Part shown: positions 1-11,165 of the stretch, one piece after another
Numbering within the stretch: position 1 is the stretch's first letter
Layout: each line of letters starts with the position of its first letter
Assembly: GCA_028023455.1 (NCBI GenBank)
Contig: JAQFVV010006720.1
Span: 301,085-365,084, forward strand
Length of the DNA: 64,000 nucleotides
Direction: 5' to 3'
Source of the DNA: Epiperipatus broadwayi
Lineage: Eukaryota > Onychophora > Udeonychophora > Euonychophora > Peripatidae
The notes under the pieces: generated by a model
The model's database searches: none
What the model was told of the DNA's origin: nothing
What the model saw: the letters and a program-made list of their open reading frames with translations, nothing else
Program-made: the position numbers and the translations under genes

Positions 1-394
1 ATTGACAATCTCACATATATACACACATATATAACTAGTTTTAAGATTACTTTTTCTTTAATTAAACATGAATGAAAAGAGATTTATATTTTTAAACTTT
101 TTAAATATATTTTTACGAATACTAATAAAAAACTATCTACCCCCTTTTTATAAAACCTTTAGTTTAACTTTTTTACAAACATCCCCTCTCCCCTTCTGAT
201 TAACTAATTGTAGCTTTTTATTTCAAAAGCAAATGATGGAAAACCATTTGATTCATTTCTTTTTTGAAAACAAACTGTAATAAACTCTTAAACTTTCAAT
301 TTTACTTTTGACAGCAAACTGATTTTGTTTACTTAAAGAAACCTTTTAGATTTTATAACTTATTTATTATTTAATATTTTTTAGGCAAAATCAT
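1..394. other. AT-rich intergenic, no gene seen
   Basis: No coding region, RNA gene or clear repeat is visible. The sequence is AT-rich with short homopolymer runs. Confidence 0.6.
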
Positions 395-400
395 CATGTA

Positions 401-434
<34 letters not shown>

Positions 435-450
435 TACATGTGAGTATTTT

Positions 451-488
<38 letters not shown>

Positions 489-498
489 AAAATACTCA
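395..498. repeat. Two consecutive TA-centred perfect palindromes
   Basis: The first has arms catgtaccaa (395-404) and ttggtacatg (431-440) around a 26-bp TA run. It is followed directly by a second with arms tgagtattttacaa (441-454) and ttgtaaaatactca (485-498) around about 30 bp of TA. Both arm pairs are perfect reverse complements of otherwise unique sequence. The two palindromes abut, so the segment reads X-(TA)n-X'-Y-(TA)n-Y'. Either fold-back synthesis at a TA hairpin or an assembly turn-around could produce this. Confidence 0.9.
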
Positions 499-1118
499 CT
501 CATCACTGTTCATGTACATTATATGAGCAAATGCCCAGGGTGCCATTACTATTAAAGAATAGAATGGTTTATCATTTTATCTGATTCATAATTAATGCTG
601 AGACTCTTTTACTTATGTTTATATTACAGCTTCACTCATTGGGAGGTTACAGAAAGTTCATAGCATATAGAGAATATAAATAAATGAAGGAAGAAATATA
701 AACTATCAAATAAAATATAAACCTTATTTGTTAATTAACCAAATCATAAAGGCTAGCAGTGTTTTATTTATTCCATCTAACAAAATTTAACTTTAATTTG
801 ATCTCTTCCATCACCCAGTAACACTCTATATTACCTCAATATAACTCTGACAGAATAGAAAATCATTTCACTAAATAACTCTATTGTTCAGCACATCTTA
901 ATCTAAATAGCTGAATTAATCTACCTCTAGGAATATAAAATCGGATATAAAGGGATCTATAACACAGTTAGACTAAAGAACTATATTAGCCAGTGATTTA
1001 TAACTCTAACTTATAACAAAATGTAATGAAATAAATTGAATGTTTTACTGGGCTATCCATTGGATAATGAAGGAAATAGGGTATATTTTAATCTCACAAT
1101 CATCATGTAAATAAATAA
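499..1118. other. Intergenic, no gene seen
   Basis: AT-rich sequence without recognisable coding sequence, RNA gene or repeat. Confidence 0.55.
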
Positions 1119-1158
1119 GGAATATACCCTCTAGTTTCAAATCTAGAGGGTATATTCC
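1119..1158. repeat. Perfect 16-bp hairpin before a Penelope fragment
   Basis: Arms ggaatataccctctag (1119-1134) and its exact reverse complement (1143-1158) enclose the 8-base loop tttcaaat. It lies immediately upstream of the first recognisable codons of the Penelope-like fragment, so it may mark the breakpoint of that insertion. Confidence 0.85.
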
Positions 1159-1159
1159 C

Positions 1160-1896
1160 TACTTATCTAAAGTGCCACATAATTATAAAATGGCTGGTTT
1201 TAGGTCTTTTTTGTATAGAAATAATATTTTGTGTAAATATGCATGTGATAAAAAGAAAAATATTGAAAATTATGTAAGTGAATTATTAAGTGTAGGTTAT
1301 AATATAAAAGAAATTTATCAAGTGGTTTGTCAATTTAGTAAGAAAATTAATAGAAATACTGGTAATGAAGAAATTAAGAATAAGAAGTGGATTTATTTGC
1401 CTTTTTATAATAATAATCAAGTAAAATTTATGAAAAAAGTTTATAATGGTATATATAATGTTTCTTTTTATGGATCAGTTAATTTAAATAGAATGGTTAA
1501 TAATTCAAAAGATAAGTTAGAAAAAATAATGTGAGTAATATAATTTAAAAAAATTTTTGTTGATGTAACTTAACATATGTAGGGGAATCTATATATAATA
1601 TAGAGAAAAAAATTAAAGAACATAAATTGTTATATAAAAGAGTTTTGATAAATGTACAGATATGTAATGATAATAGTAATGAAGTCAAGTTATATACTGA
1701 ATCTGTTTTTTATGATCATGATAGAAATTGTAATTTTAGGTTTAATTTTGATATAAATAAAATAAAAAATTTAGGCCAAGAGAGAGATAATAAAAAAAGA
1801 AAAATTAAAGAGGCAGTTTTTATTAGTAGGTATAAAAATACAATAATAAACAGACAATCAGCAAATGTTAGGATTAATGAATTGTGGAATATTTAA
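1160..1896 (+). pseudogene. Diverged Penelope-like element fragment (RT C-term + GIY-YIG)
   Basis: Positions 1172-1534 encode a polypeptide that aligns along its length with the region following the RT core in the paired elements at 2.2-5.3 kb (shared motifs HKLAG/YKMAG, FLFRND/FLYRNN, DKWISIPF/KKWIYLPF). After a stop near 1533 the same order of motifs continues: a C-x-C pair interrupted by a stop, then YVGES and EHKLLYKR, then 1627-1896 with KRKIKEA (the expected nuclease glutamate) and the shared C-terminal QSANV..NELW. The RT catalytic core is absent, so this is a truncated, inactive copy. It is clearly older than the paired copies, judged by about half the residues differing. Importantly it has no TA array between the GIY-equivalent residues and YVG, so it preserves the ancestral spacing. 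What is seen is the alignment; the Penelope assignment follows from the RT-to-GIY-YIG order known for that superfamily. Confidence 0.85.
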
Positions 1897-2112
1897 ATCA
1901 ACATGTATTTCCAGTTGGTAATAGATGATTCCATTTTGAAAGTTGAGTTGAAAATTATTATGAATATAATCGAAACTATTTCTTTATGAGTTTTTATTTA
2001 TATTGTATTATAAATTGTTTACCATTGTTTGGAATATATTTAAGTTTCGTTATTGTATTATTGATATTAGCAGACATTTATTTTGTTATATATATAAACC
2101 ATTATACAATTA

Positions 2113-2116
<4 letters not shown>

Positions 2117-2168
<52 letters not shown>
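2117..2168. repeat. (TA)26 at the outer edge of the Penelope palindrome
   Basis: Pure TA run that ends where the left arm of the inverted Penelope-like pair begins (2169). Confidence 0.95.
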
Positions 2169-2171
<3 letters not shown>

Positions 2172-2323
2172 TAATTCAAACAAATATATTTAACACAGTA
2201 TTCAAAATTAAATAATATATTCTTTACCAGAAGTACTTTCAATTGTTTCACTGACAATCTTTATCAACTGTTAATACAAACGTACAAAAAATAAAAACTT
2301 GCATTACCCATCATTCAATCTAT

Positions 2324-4199
2324 TCAAATTTCCCACAATTCTGTTGTCTTTATATTAGCCGATTGTTTATTCATCAAACCACCTCTATTCCTAGATATCA
2401 TCATTGCCTCTTTAATTTTACGTTTTTCACTACACCTTTCAATTTGAATAATTTTTATATCTCTATTATTAAATTTAAAACCATAATTACATGTTTTATT
2501 ATGATCAAATATAATTGATGAAGTATTCATATTTACTGAAGATATATTTTCTTTCTGTACACGTTTATATAATGTCTTATGATCATTATATCGTTTTTGT
2601 AATGTACATTTGGATTCCCCTATATATTTTATTCCACAACCACATTCCAATATATATATATATATATATAACAGAACTTAATTCAAACTTAGAAATCTTG
2701 GCTTTGGAGTTATTTATCATATCATTTATATTATTTGAAGAGAAAAAAGAAATTCTACACAAACCACTAAAAAGTTTATTAATTAATTTAGCTTGTTGAT
2801 TAGATATAAAAGGAATAGAAATCCATTTATCACTTTTTAATTTACTTAATATTTTCTTATTATTACTCTTATTTTGATTATATTTTGTAATTGTATTATA
2901 AATAATATTCCTTCCATAACCAACATTCAACATATCAGTAATATATACATTAATATTTTCAATTTTATCACTAATAAATTTGCACAAATAATCATTTCTA
3001 AATAAAAATGACTTCAAACCAGCTAATTTATGACTCATATGAACTTTAGAATTATATGAAATATAACCCCTAATTTCCACAGGCTTTAAAATCATATTAT
3101 AATCAAACACATTATTATTTCTTTTAATAAATATATCTAAAAACTTTATAGAATCTTCCTTCTCTTCATTTAACACCCATTTTACATTATTAATCATATT
3201 TAACTCATTAAACAAATTAACTATTATTTCTTTATGTGCACATATAAATACATCATCAACATATCTACAATATACTTTAATTCCTTTATATTTTATCTGA
3301 GACAATATCTTAACCTCATAATTAGAAATAAAAAAATTACAAAGCTGTGATACCACCGGAAGACCCATTGGCCAACCAAAATTCATTTTATAAAAGCAAT
3401 CATTAAGCCTAACATATATATTATCATTCACAAATCTTAATATTTTAACAATAAAATTCCTAATATTATTATCTATAGATTTTAAAAACAAAGCTCTTTC
3501 AATAATCTCTAATGATTCAATACGATTAATTGAACCATACATTTCAGATATGTCAAGTGTACACATAACATCATTATTATCAATGTTTATATTTTTAATC
3601 CTATTAATAAAATCAAATGATGATGAAATCGTATAATCTCCAAATCCAAGCACATCTTGCATTATTTTTTCAATATATCTACAAGCATTATAATAAAAAA
3701 CACCACCAAAATCAACAATTACTCTTAATGGATAACAATTTTTATGCAATTTTATATTTGCAAAGATTCTTGGAAACACTGCAGACGACGGATATAAACT
3801 GTAATATGTCTTTGCATCAATAACTTTTTTTCTTTTTAGCAGTCATTAAAATGTCATTAATAAATTTCATTCTATATGTATCAATATTATTTAATTCACT
3901 TTTTTTCAAAACAAAGCTTCTTCATTTGATCCATAATTTTCATATTATATTCATCCTGTTTCATTAGGCACATCCGTAAACCCTTGTCCTCCTTCAAACA
4001 AATTAATTTATTACTTTTTAAAAAAATTTTAAATTCATAAATTTGTTTTAACCAAACATTATCATTTTGCTTATCAAATGTTTTATTTTTTATTTCATTA
4101 ATTATTTTATTCCTATCATTTAAATCACAATTTATAACACCAAACGAATATTCAATCGCCGCATTTAATTCAATACTAGAATCTTTCCAACCTCCACCG
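2324..4199 (-). pseudogene. Penelope-like element family A, longer copy
   Basis: Reading leftward from 4199, the frame opens with GGGWKDSS and runs through LICLKEDKG, which matches the K-x-DKG motif at the start of Penelope RTs. Two frame breaks in A-runs follow (about 3912 and 3830). Then comes the block YPSSAVFPRIFANIKLHKN (the 'P-K/R-I...K-H-K' motif), TLDISEMY (motif A aspartate), FGWPMGLPVVS (motif B) and CRYVDDVFI (the catalytic YVDD). This 3779-2650 stretch is open for over 360 codons. At 2671-2650 a TA array interrupts the GIY codons, throwing the nuclease (LECGCGIKYIGES to the stop at 2324) out of frame. The protein would reverse-transcribe its RNA and nick target DNA. It lacks an N-terminal start, so it is 5' truncated. 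Frame breaks in homopolymers could be sequencing errors rather than decay. Confidence 0.85.
2650..2671. repeat. TA array inside the GIY motif codons (short allele)
   Basis: On the minus strand the RT frame reads S-S-V-I-Y and then runs into TA dinucleotides. There are 19 bases between the last base of the Val codon and the Leu codon that starts the C-G-C...YIG block. 19 leaves remainder 1 on division by 3, so adding one TA unit would join the RT and nuclease frames. Confidence 0.9.
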
Positions 4200-4201
4200 T
4201 A

Positions 4202-4880
4202 TTACAGCTTTGTAATTTTTTTATTTTTAATTATGAGGTTAAGATATTGTCTCAGATAAAATATAAAGGAATTAAAGTATATTGTAGATATGTTGATGAT
4301 GTATTTATATGTGCACATAATGAAATAATAGTTAATTTGTTTAATGAGTTAAATATGATTAATAATGTAAAATGGGTGTTAAATGAAGAGAAGGAAGATT
4401 CTATAAAGTTTTTAGATATATTTATTAAAAGAAATAATAATGTGTTTGATTATAATATGATTTTAAAGCCTGTGGAAATTAGGGGTTATATTCCATATAA
4501 TTCTAAAGTTCATATGAGTCATAAATTAGCTGGTTTGAAGTCATTTTTATTTAGAAATGATTATTTGTGCAAATTTATTAGTGATAAAATTGAAAATATT
4601 AATGTATATATTACTGATATGTTGAATGTTGGTTATGGAAGGAATATTATTTATAATACAATTACAAAATATAATCAAAATAAGAGTAATAATAAGAAAA
4701 TATTAAGTAAATTAAAAAGTGATAAATGGATTTCTATTCCTTTTATATCTAATCAACAAGCTAAATTAATTAATAAACTTTTTAGTGGTTTGTGTAGAAT
4801 TTCTTTTTTCTCTTCAAATAATATAAATGATATGATAAATAACTCCAAAGCCAAGATTTCTAAGTTTGAATTAAGTTCTG

Positions 4881-4938
<58 letters not shown>

Positions 4939-5262
4939 GAATGTGGTTGTGGAATAAAATATATAGGGGAATCCAAATGTACATTACAAAAACGATATAA
5001 TGATCATAAGACATTATATAAACGTGTACAAAAAGAAAATATATCTTCAGTAAATATGAATACTCCATCAATTATATTTGATCATAATAAAACATGTAAT
5101 TATGGTTTTAAATTTAATAATAGAGATATAAAAATTATTCAAATTGAAAGGTGTAGTGAAAAACGTAAAATTAAAGAGGCAATGATGATATCTAGGAATA
5201 GAGGTGGTTTGATGAATAAACAATCGGCTAATATAAAGACAACAGAATTGTGGGAAATTTGA
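4202..5262 (+). pseudogene. Penelope-like element family A, 5'-truncated inverted copy
   Basis: The homology with the minus copy begins at about 4202, inside the RT after motif B. The first visible motif is CRYVDDVFI (catalytic YVDD), followed by the long connecting region, open from 4247 to 4957. The nuclease domain lies in a second frame, 4933-5262: MLECGCGIKYIGES, then KRYNDHK, then KRKIKEA (candidate catalytic Glu) and the stop. The TA array at 4882-4934 separates the two frames. Without motifs 1 to B it cannot be an autonomous RT. The 3' flank to about 5418 is shared with the minus copy. Confidence 0.88.
4882..4934. repeat. TA array inside the GIY motif codons (long allele)
   Basis: There are 53 bases between the Val codon of V-I-Y and the Leu codon of the YIG block (remainder 2). 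Losing one TA unit would restore a continuous RT-nuclease frame. The sister copy at 2650-2671 has 19 bases at the same site. Confidence 0.9.
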
Positions 5263-5456
5263 ATAGATTGAATGATGGGTAATGCAAGTTTTTATTTTTT
5301 GTACGTTTGTATTAACAGTTGATAAAGATTGTCAGTGAAACAATTGAAAGTACTTCTGGTAAAGAATATATTATTTAATTTTGAATACTGTGTTAAATAT
5401 ATTTGTTTGAATTATTATTATATAATTTAAAAATACAGACATTTAATGGTTGTAGT

Positions 5457-5581
<125 letters not shown>

Positions 5582-5599
5582 AACCTAGTGTTATTGACA

Positions 5600-8500
5600 C
5601 TTGGTTTATTTGGCATTATTTCCACAGGAAAACAATGCAATCCTTTTCTAGGAAATAAAAAAGTAAAATAATAATAATATTAAGTGATTAATAAAATATG
5701 CTATTTACTCACTGTAACGTGTTTTAAGCAAATAACCAATAAATTTAATAATCCAATGTCATTTTGAAGGAGAGCATGAATAATTTAATTAAAATATTAA
5801 TCATAAGAGCAATTTAATATAGTATAAAAGCACATATCATAAACAGTAATTGAATTTGGATGGGTAGAGGGAGAGTAGATGGGTATCTTATCATAAAGCA
5901 CAATAACTTCTGATAATTTATTTTTGTAGAAAATCATATTTAAAAGAAATATACATCACTAATTATTAATTAAGTATATTTATTATTTTTCATTATTTGT
6001 CAAATTACTTTGTAATCCATTTAAATCATACAGAAATATATGACTGTAATAAGTTTTTTTTTTCCTTTCTTTTATTTATGGTATAATTAAATGATTATTT
6101 TTCTGTAAGAGGTCGCTAAAAGAAGATCGCCAAATTTTGAAGAAAGTTTAGTCTGACATTAGTTTTACAAGGAGAAGCAGTGCTGAAATTCGGTAACAAA
6201 TTTTTATTTTTTTTATTTGCAGAAATAAATATAATTCAAGTAACATTTTAACAATATCATGTGTGGCTAAAATATTTTGATAAGACATCCTAATCTTCTG
6301 TTGCTATCTACCTATTTAAGGCTTTTTATACGCAAAAATGTACTATCTTCTGCTAAAGTTCAAAATGATGGTATTAACTACAGCAATACGGAAAGTGTCA
6401 TTTTATTTAAAATAAGTAATATAAGTCATTTCCAGGAAATAAACAATTATTTGTTAACTTTACCTTATTTAATAATCTTTTCGTGGTATAAAAGAAAAAT
6501 TATAATTAAAAGACATATTATAAAAGCCAAGGAAAGTTAACTAGAAAATTTTGCGCTCTTTCTAAAAAAGAATTGTCTGCCTTTGAAAAGAATGTAAGTT
6601 CCTCACATTAAAATATGTTTTATTCACTGAAAATTATCTAGAAATAAGATTAATGATAAATGATACTTACTGATGCACCTGTATATTTTAAAAAAATATA
6701 TATAGAAATTTTCTCAAGGCAAATATCGGAAAGTTTATATGTGTGCATTGTACGGAGAATTCCTTAATAAAAAAAATTACAATTCATAGAGCAGGAATAA
6801 AATCTAAAAACATTAGTGACTTAATTATAACCATAATATAAGATGTTATATTATACATCAATTGGAGTCGTTAAAATTTTATATCCACGTAAGTCAGCTG
6901 CAGTCCTTATAATAATAGTATTTTGGAAAATTCGCGCATTATTTTATTCATAAGCCAGCTAGCTAAAAATGATACGTATCGCCAATAGTAAAAAAGAAAA
7001 GAATTATATATGTGATCGTCTATCGTCAAATATTCGTCATGTTAAAATATGTATTGTTTTTTTGGATCCCAAAATTATAGCAGTTAATTCAAAAAAAAAA
7101 AATTAACATCCAACGCTGCTATGTTTTTCTTTGCCTAATTTATTAAGTGCACCAGAATGGAGGCCACTTTTATATAAATGAAATAATAAATTGTGTTTCT
7201 TATTTTAAATTTGCTTCATGAACTACGAATGGATCAAGTTCTTCATCTGGATAAATTGCCCAACGGAAAACATTTTTCTAGTGAGAGAATAAGCACTTGT
7301 TAAGTAATGTTGTTTTTTACTAATTTGTAAAATTATGTGTATTTTTTTTTATATCAGCAGGTTAAAGGCTGTATTGACAAGTAATATTTAAATGACCTTG
7401 TAATCATAAAGGTATGTTTTCCTGTAATTATTCTAGGTTAAATTTATATTCGACATGAAAAAAAATTTTTTTTTTATAAAATGTGTTTACTTATGATATG
7501 CAATTATGGGTATAAATTTATATGTTAGATGCGTAAAAGAAGAAAAATTTAGATACTTAATAGGTAAAATATCTAGTTAAAATTATCAGAAGTAATTAAA
7601 GAGAAGTGCTATAAAGTATATTATTTATTTAAAGTTGAAACAAATTTATACTATGTTAATTGAGGAACTTATTCCCAATTATTCTTTATTAATGCACTCA
7701 CTTGATTTAGATCAAAATACTATAATACCAATTACTTGTGGAATGTTTCTTTGGCAAAGGTGAAAATTATTATGTTTTATTCTGTGATATCCATTGATTT
7801 CAGACATTGATCTAAGTATACCCCGGAACATAAATTTAGTGTAAATAGTGTATTTGCTTGTCTTGCCCCGATATAGCATTGGTATGTGCTTAAGATTCGC
7901 ATAAGTAATAATTGTAATGTCTTTATTTTGTGGGATGGAAAATGATCTCCCCAAAAGCTTTATTTTCCATGAGGGGAATAGATAAATCTAGTATTCGGGT
8001 ATGTTTATAACCCAAGTGATCGCTTCTCAGAGTTAGGATGATCAGTAATTTATATCGTATTTAGTATATTTCATTCGTTAAAATCCCAGGAGAGGATTAT
8101 ATTTGGTGTGTGTTCCTATTATGCCCAAGTAAGAGGCAAGGACCCACCAAACTATTTTAATATAGTAGTTAACTCTACAGACCTTCGGTGTTATTCCATA
8201 TTTCTCATGAGAAAATAGAGATAATTCCACCATGGAATGTGTTGAATATTGTGTTTTGTTTAGAAAGTTATGGCAAGATAACGGGTATATTGGAGGTTAA
8301 TTCCTCACGATCCATTTAGTATAAATAGCGTTCTAGTATATATGATCAATATCTGGATTGTGCCATGGAATAGTGCTGGTAATCCACACGTAAGTCAATG
8401 GAGAGAGTAAGTTTAAAATTGCGTGATTTAGAAATTTTTATTTGCCAATGGAGGGTTCAAATACTAGGTTTAATTCGGGTTAATGATTAAGTAGCACTCA

Positions 8501-11047
8501 CAATATAACTTATACTGAGAAAAACAGTGTGTATAACAACTTCAGTTGTTATTAAGTTAAACATTAAAATAATAAGTGTAACTTCTGATAAATAACCCAT
8601 AAATTATAATAAGTTATCTAAATAAAAAACTATCATTTAATTAAAGATATGATAATAAAAATCGTTTTTTACATATTGCTTAGAATCAGATTGTTTTTAT
8701 TTTAAAACAAATAGTTGGTTAATAAAGTTAAGCAGCCGTTCATATAAGATACACTAAATGGATGAGTAGATGTATCAATAATAATATTTTTTTATTCAAT
8801 TTGCATAAATGTAAAAAGAAGATTTAGAAGTAGTTCGAATCCAAGTCTAAAAGTATAGACGAATTAATGTTAGCTCTATTTTGTTTTATGCATATGGGAT
8901 CGAATAAATTGTATATGTTTGTTAAACTGTAATAATAAAGGATAGTTTTGTTAAAATTTAATAATAAATTATAGTCTTGTTACAAGTTGTTTTGAGTCAT
9001 TTTTCTTGTGTGCTAAAAAAAAGTGTATTTGCATAATACTTGCAATACTTTTCTTGAGTCCGAAATCATTTATGAAATCTTACATTCAATACACCAGATA
9101 GACAATTGTAAGCAGATCAGAATATTTCAGTATATTTTAATTTAATAAGAATTATTTGTGGAATTGAAAACTTCAGACCAAGACATTTTATTTTATGTGT
9201 GTGTAAAATCACTTTATTCCCAAACTATGAGCTTTTGTTGCACATTGTTTTGTACACATTTAAGTGAAGTGTCTAAGTAATAAATCTTAGTTAAATTATT
9301 GTGTTGTCATGGATAATGGAAGGACACAAAAGCACCCTTGTCTTTTCATCATTCCGACTGAGATTCTGGATAAAAAGGGCTGTATTATTCAAAATTATGT
9401 GTTGTTATTGAATATGGTTATCATCTCTTCAACTATTCTAATCGTTGATATGTGGAGGAAGATACCTGGAATTTAAGTAAAGTAAATGTTTCCTATAGCC
9501 GACCAGAATGTCAGTCATATGTGACAATACAATACTGCCGAGCAATTTTATTAAATATAACAGAGAACCCTGAGGTTAGTTTCATTATTATTATAAGTGC
9601 TCTTAAATTAAGGAGTGATCAATTATGATCAATATTACAAGCATGGCATGGCTTAAGAGATTGAAACTTCTGATTGTATAATAATAAAATATTGAGATCA
9701 TATTGGCAAATTAATGAATGTTTTGTTTTAGTCAGTAATATTAACAATGACATGAAATCATCATCATCATTGTCGAACAGTGCAAGTACTGACAGCTCAG
9801 AGAATGTGTTTTGGATAGAGAGAGAATGGGAGTTTATTCTAAATTTTTTTTTAAAATTTATTTTATTAATGATAATTTTTTTTTAAGTCTATCTCTGACT
9901 GAACTGCATATCGCTGTAGCTGAATTATTCTATAACTAACCTAACGGCAAGCTATTAGGTAATATAGGGTTTCATACCGTCCTAGATGGAAGCGTTAGGC
10001 TTTACGAATTGATTTAATAGAAGTCGTCTTTTATTAGATTAGAATATATATATATAAAATAAATGAAAAGTGGAAATAAACATAGAATAATTTTTTGTAT
10101 ATATTTGTTTTATATTTTCTATAATAAAATAATAACAAGTAAAGGGTTAAATAACTCTGGGTTTAACATAAAATTTCATTATGAAATTAATGTTTTAAAA
10201 AAAGTCTTAATAAATATAAATATTTTATTGTTATTATTATTATTATTCTGATTGTGAAATGTAAAAACACAATACTTGTTTTTGAAATTTTTTTAATTCA
10301 TTAAAACATATATGTTTTCAAAGTGATTAGAGAGCTATAAATAAAAGCTCTGTTTTTAATCAAGATCTTATTGCCTTAGATGATTTTATAAAAGGAGCTG
10401 ATAAAAAAAGTCAGCCAGTCTGGATAATAATTTTTATAAGAACGGTCAGCTGAAAATTGGTTTCAATATTTTACTGCAACTTGATAAAGTGCCGCAGTTG
10501 GTTTTAGCTGACCAGAGAGTTTGCAGAAAAGCTATGATAAACTAATGTTGCTGAAGGCAGGAGCTGCTACTTTTTTCATTCACAGGAGTTTTGGTTTTGA
10601 AGCTGGGTCACTTCTCAATCAATAGCCTGAAGAAAAAAAAAGAAATGAGGACAAAATAGCTAGCAGAGTTATATAAAGCTCCTATGAAGATAGAACGACA
10701 GTCCAGTAGCTGCATTATAGTTTACTGCAGAGATTTGATTCATGAAGCCAGGGTCACTACAAATGGATCAACTAGCTGCTTAAATATGTTCTAGAAGACA
10801 GTGTGACAATTGTTTGGACTATAAAAGAAATCTCATGGTATGCCAACAAATTACTAGAATTATATACTTTTACCTGATGATGACAATCACTAAGGCCAAA
10901 CTCATCAAGAAAAATCTTCCAGCTTTCTGAAGAATTAATTACACATATGCTGTGTCAGATAAAGGCAGAGAAACATGGATTTACATATAAACAGCAGGTG
11001 GTGAGTAGCATTATATATGATAAGGAAGTTTTAAATGATTGTTTTAA
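5600..11047. other. Long intergenic stretch, no gene recognised
   Basis: Open frames here are short (under about 90 codons), AT-driven and show no family resemblance. The 7.9-8.45 kb part has slightly higher GC and recurrent phrases (tttagtgtaaatagtg at about 7830, tttagtataaatagcg at about 8310), suggesting an old degenerate repeat. The 10.38-10.95 kb part is also more complex, with two similar phrases (gaagctgggtcac, gaagccagggtcac), but I could not assign it. A gttcgaatcc string at 8832 looks like a Pol III B box but has no A box. Confidence 0.5.
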
Positions 11048-11165
11048 AATATATTTATTAAACATAGTAACATAGTAATATACAGTTAAAATTCATAAAA
11101 ATTTACATAGTATTCAGAATGAAACTTGAAAAAGTCAATGTAGAGAAAAGGGTATCTTAATAAGA

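Larger units (their letters stand above)
2169..5418. mobile_element. Inverted pair of Penelope-like elements (family A)
   Basis: The left arm (2169 to about 3350) and right arm (about 4202 to 5418) are reverse complements covering the 3' part of the RT, the nuclease domain and about 155 bp of 3' flank. The predicted proteins differ at only a few residues (for example CAHKEI versus CAHNEI, ISYNSK versus IPYNSK), so the duplication is young or recently homogenised. The unpaired middle (3350-4200) belongs to the minus-strand copy alone. The plus copy is therefore 5' truncated in the RT, and the junction has a few bases of shared sequence (gtat) only. Partial inverted copies of this kind are a known feature of Penelope-like elements. 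Outer edges coincide with TA arrays (2117-2168 and 5470-5578). Confidence 0.85.

Noticed and set aside
8832-8841. gttcgaatcc, a perfect Pol III B box
   Set aside because: No A box or tRNA-like arms in the preceding 80 bp; likely chance.
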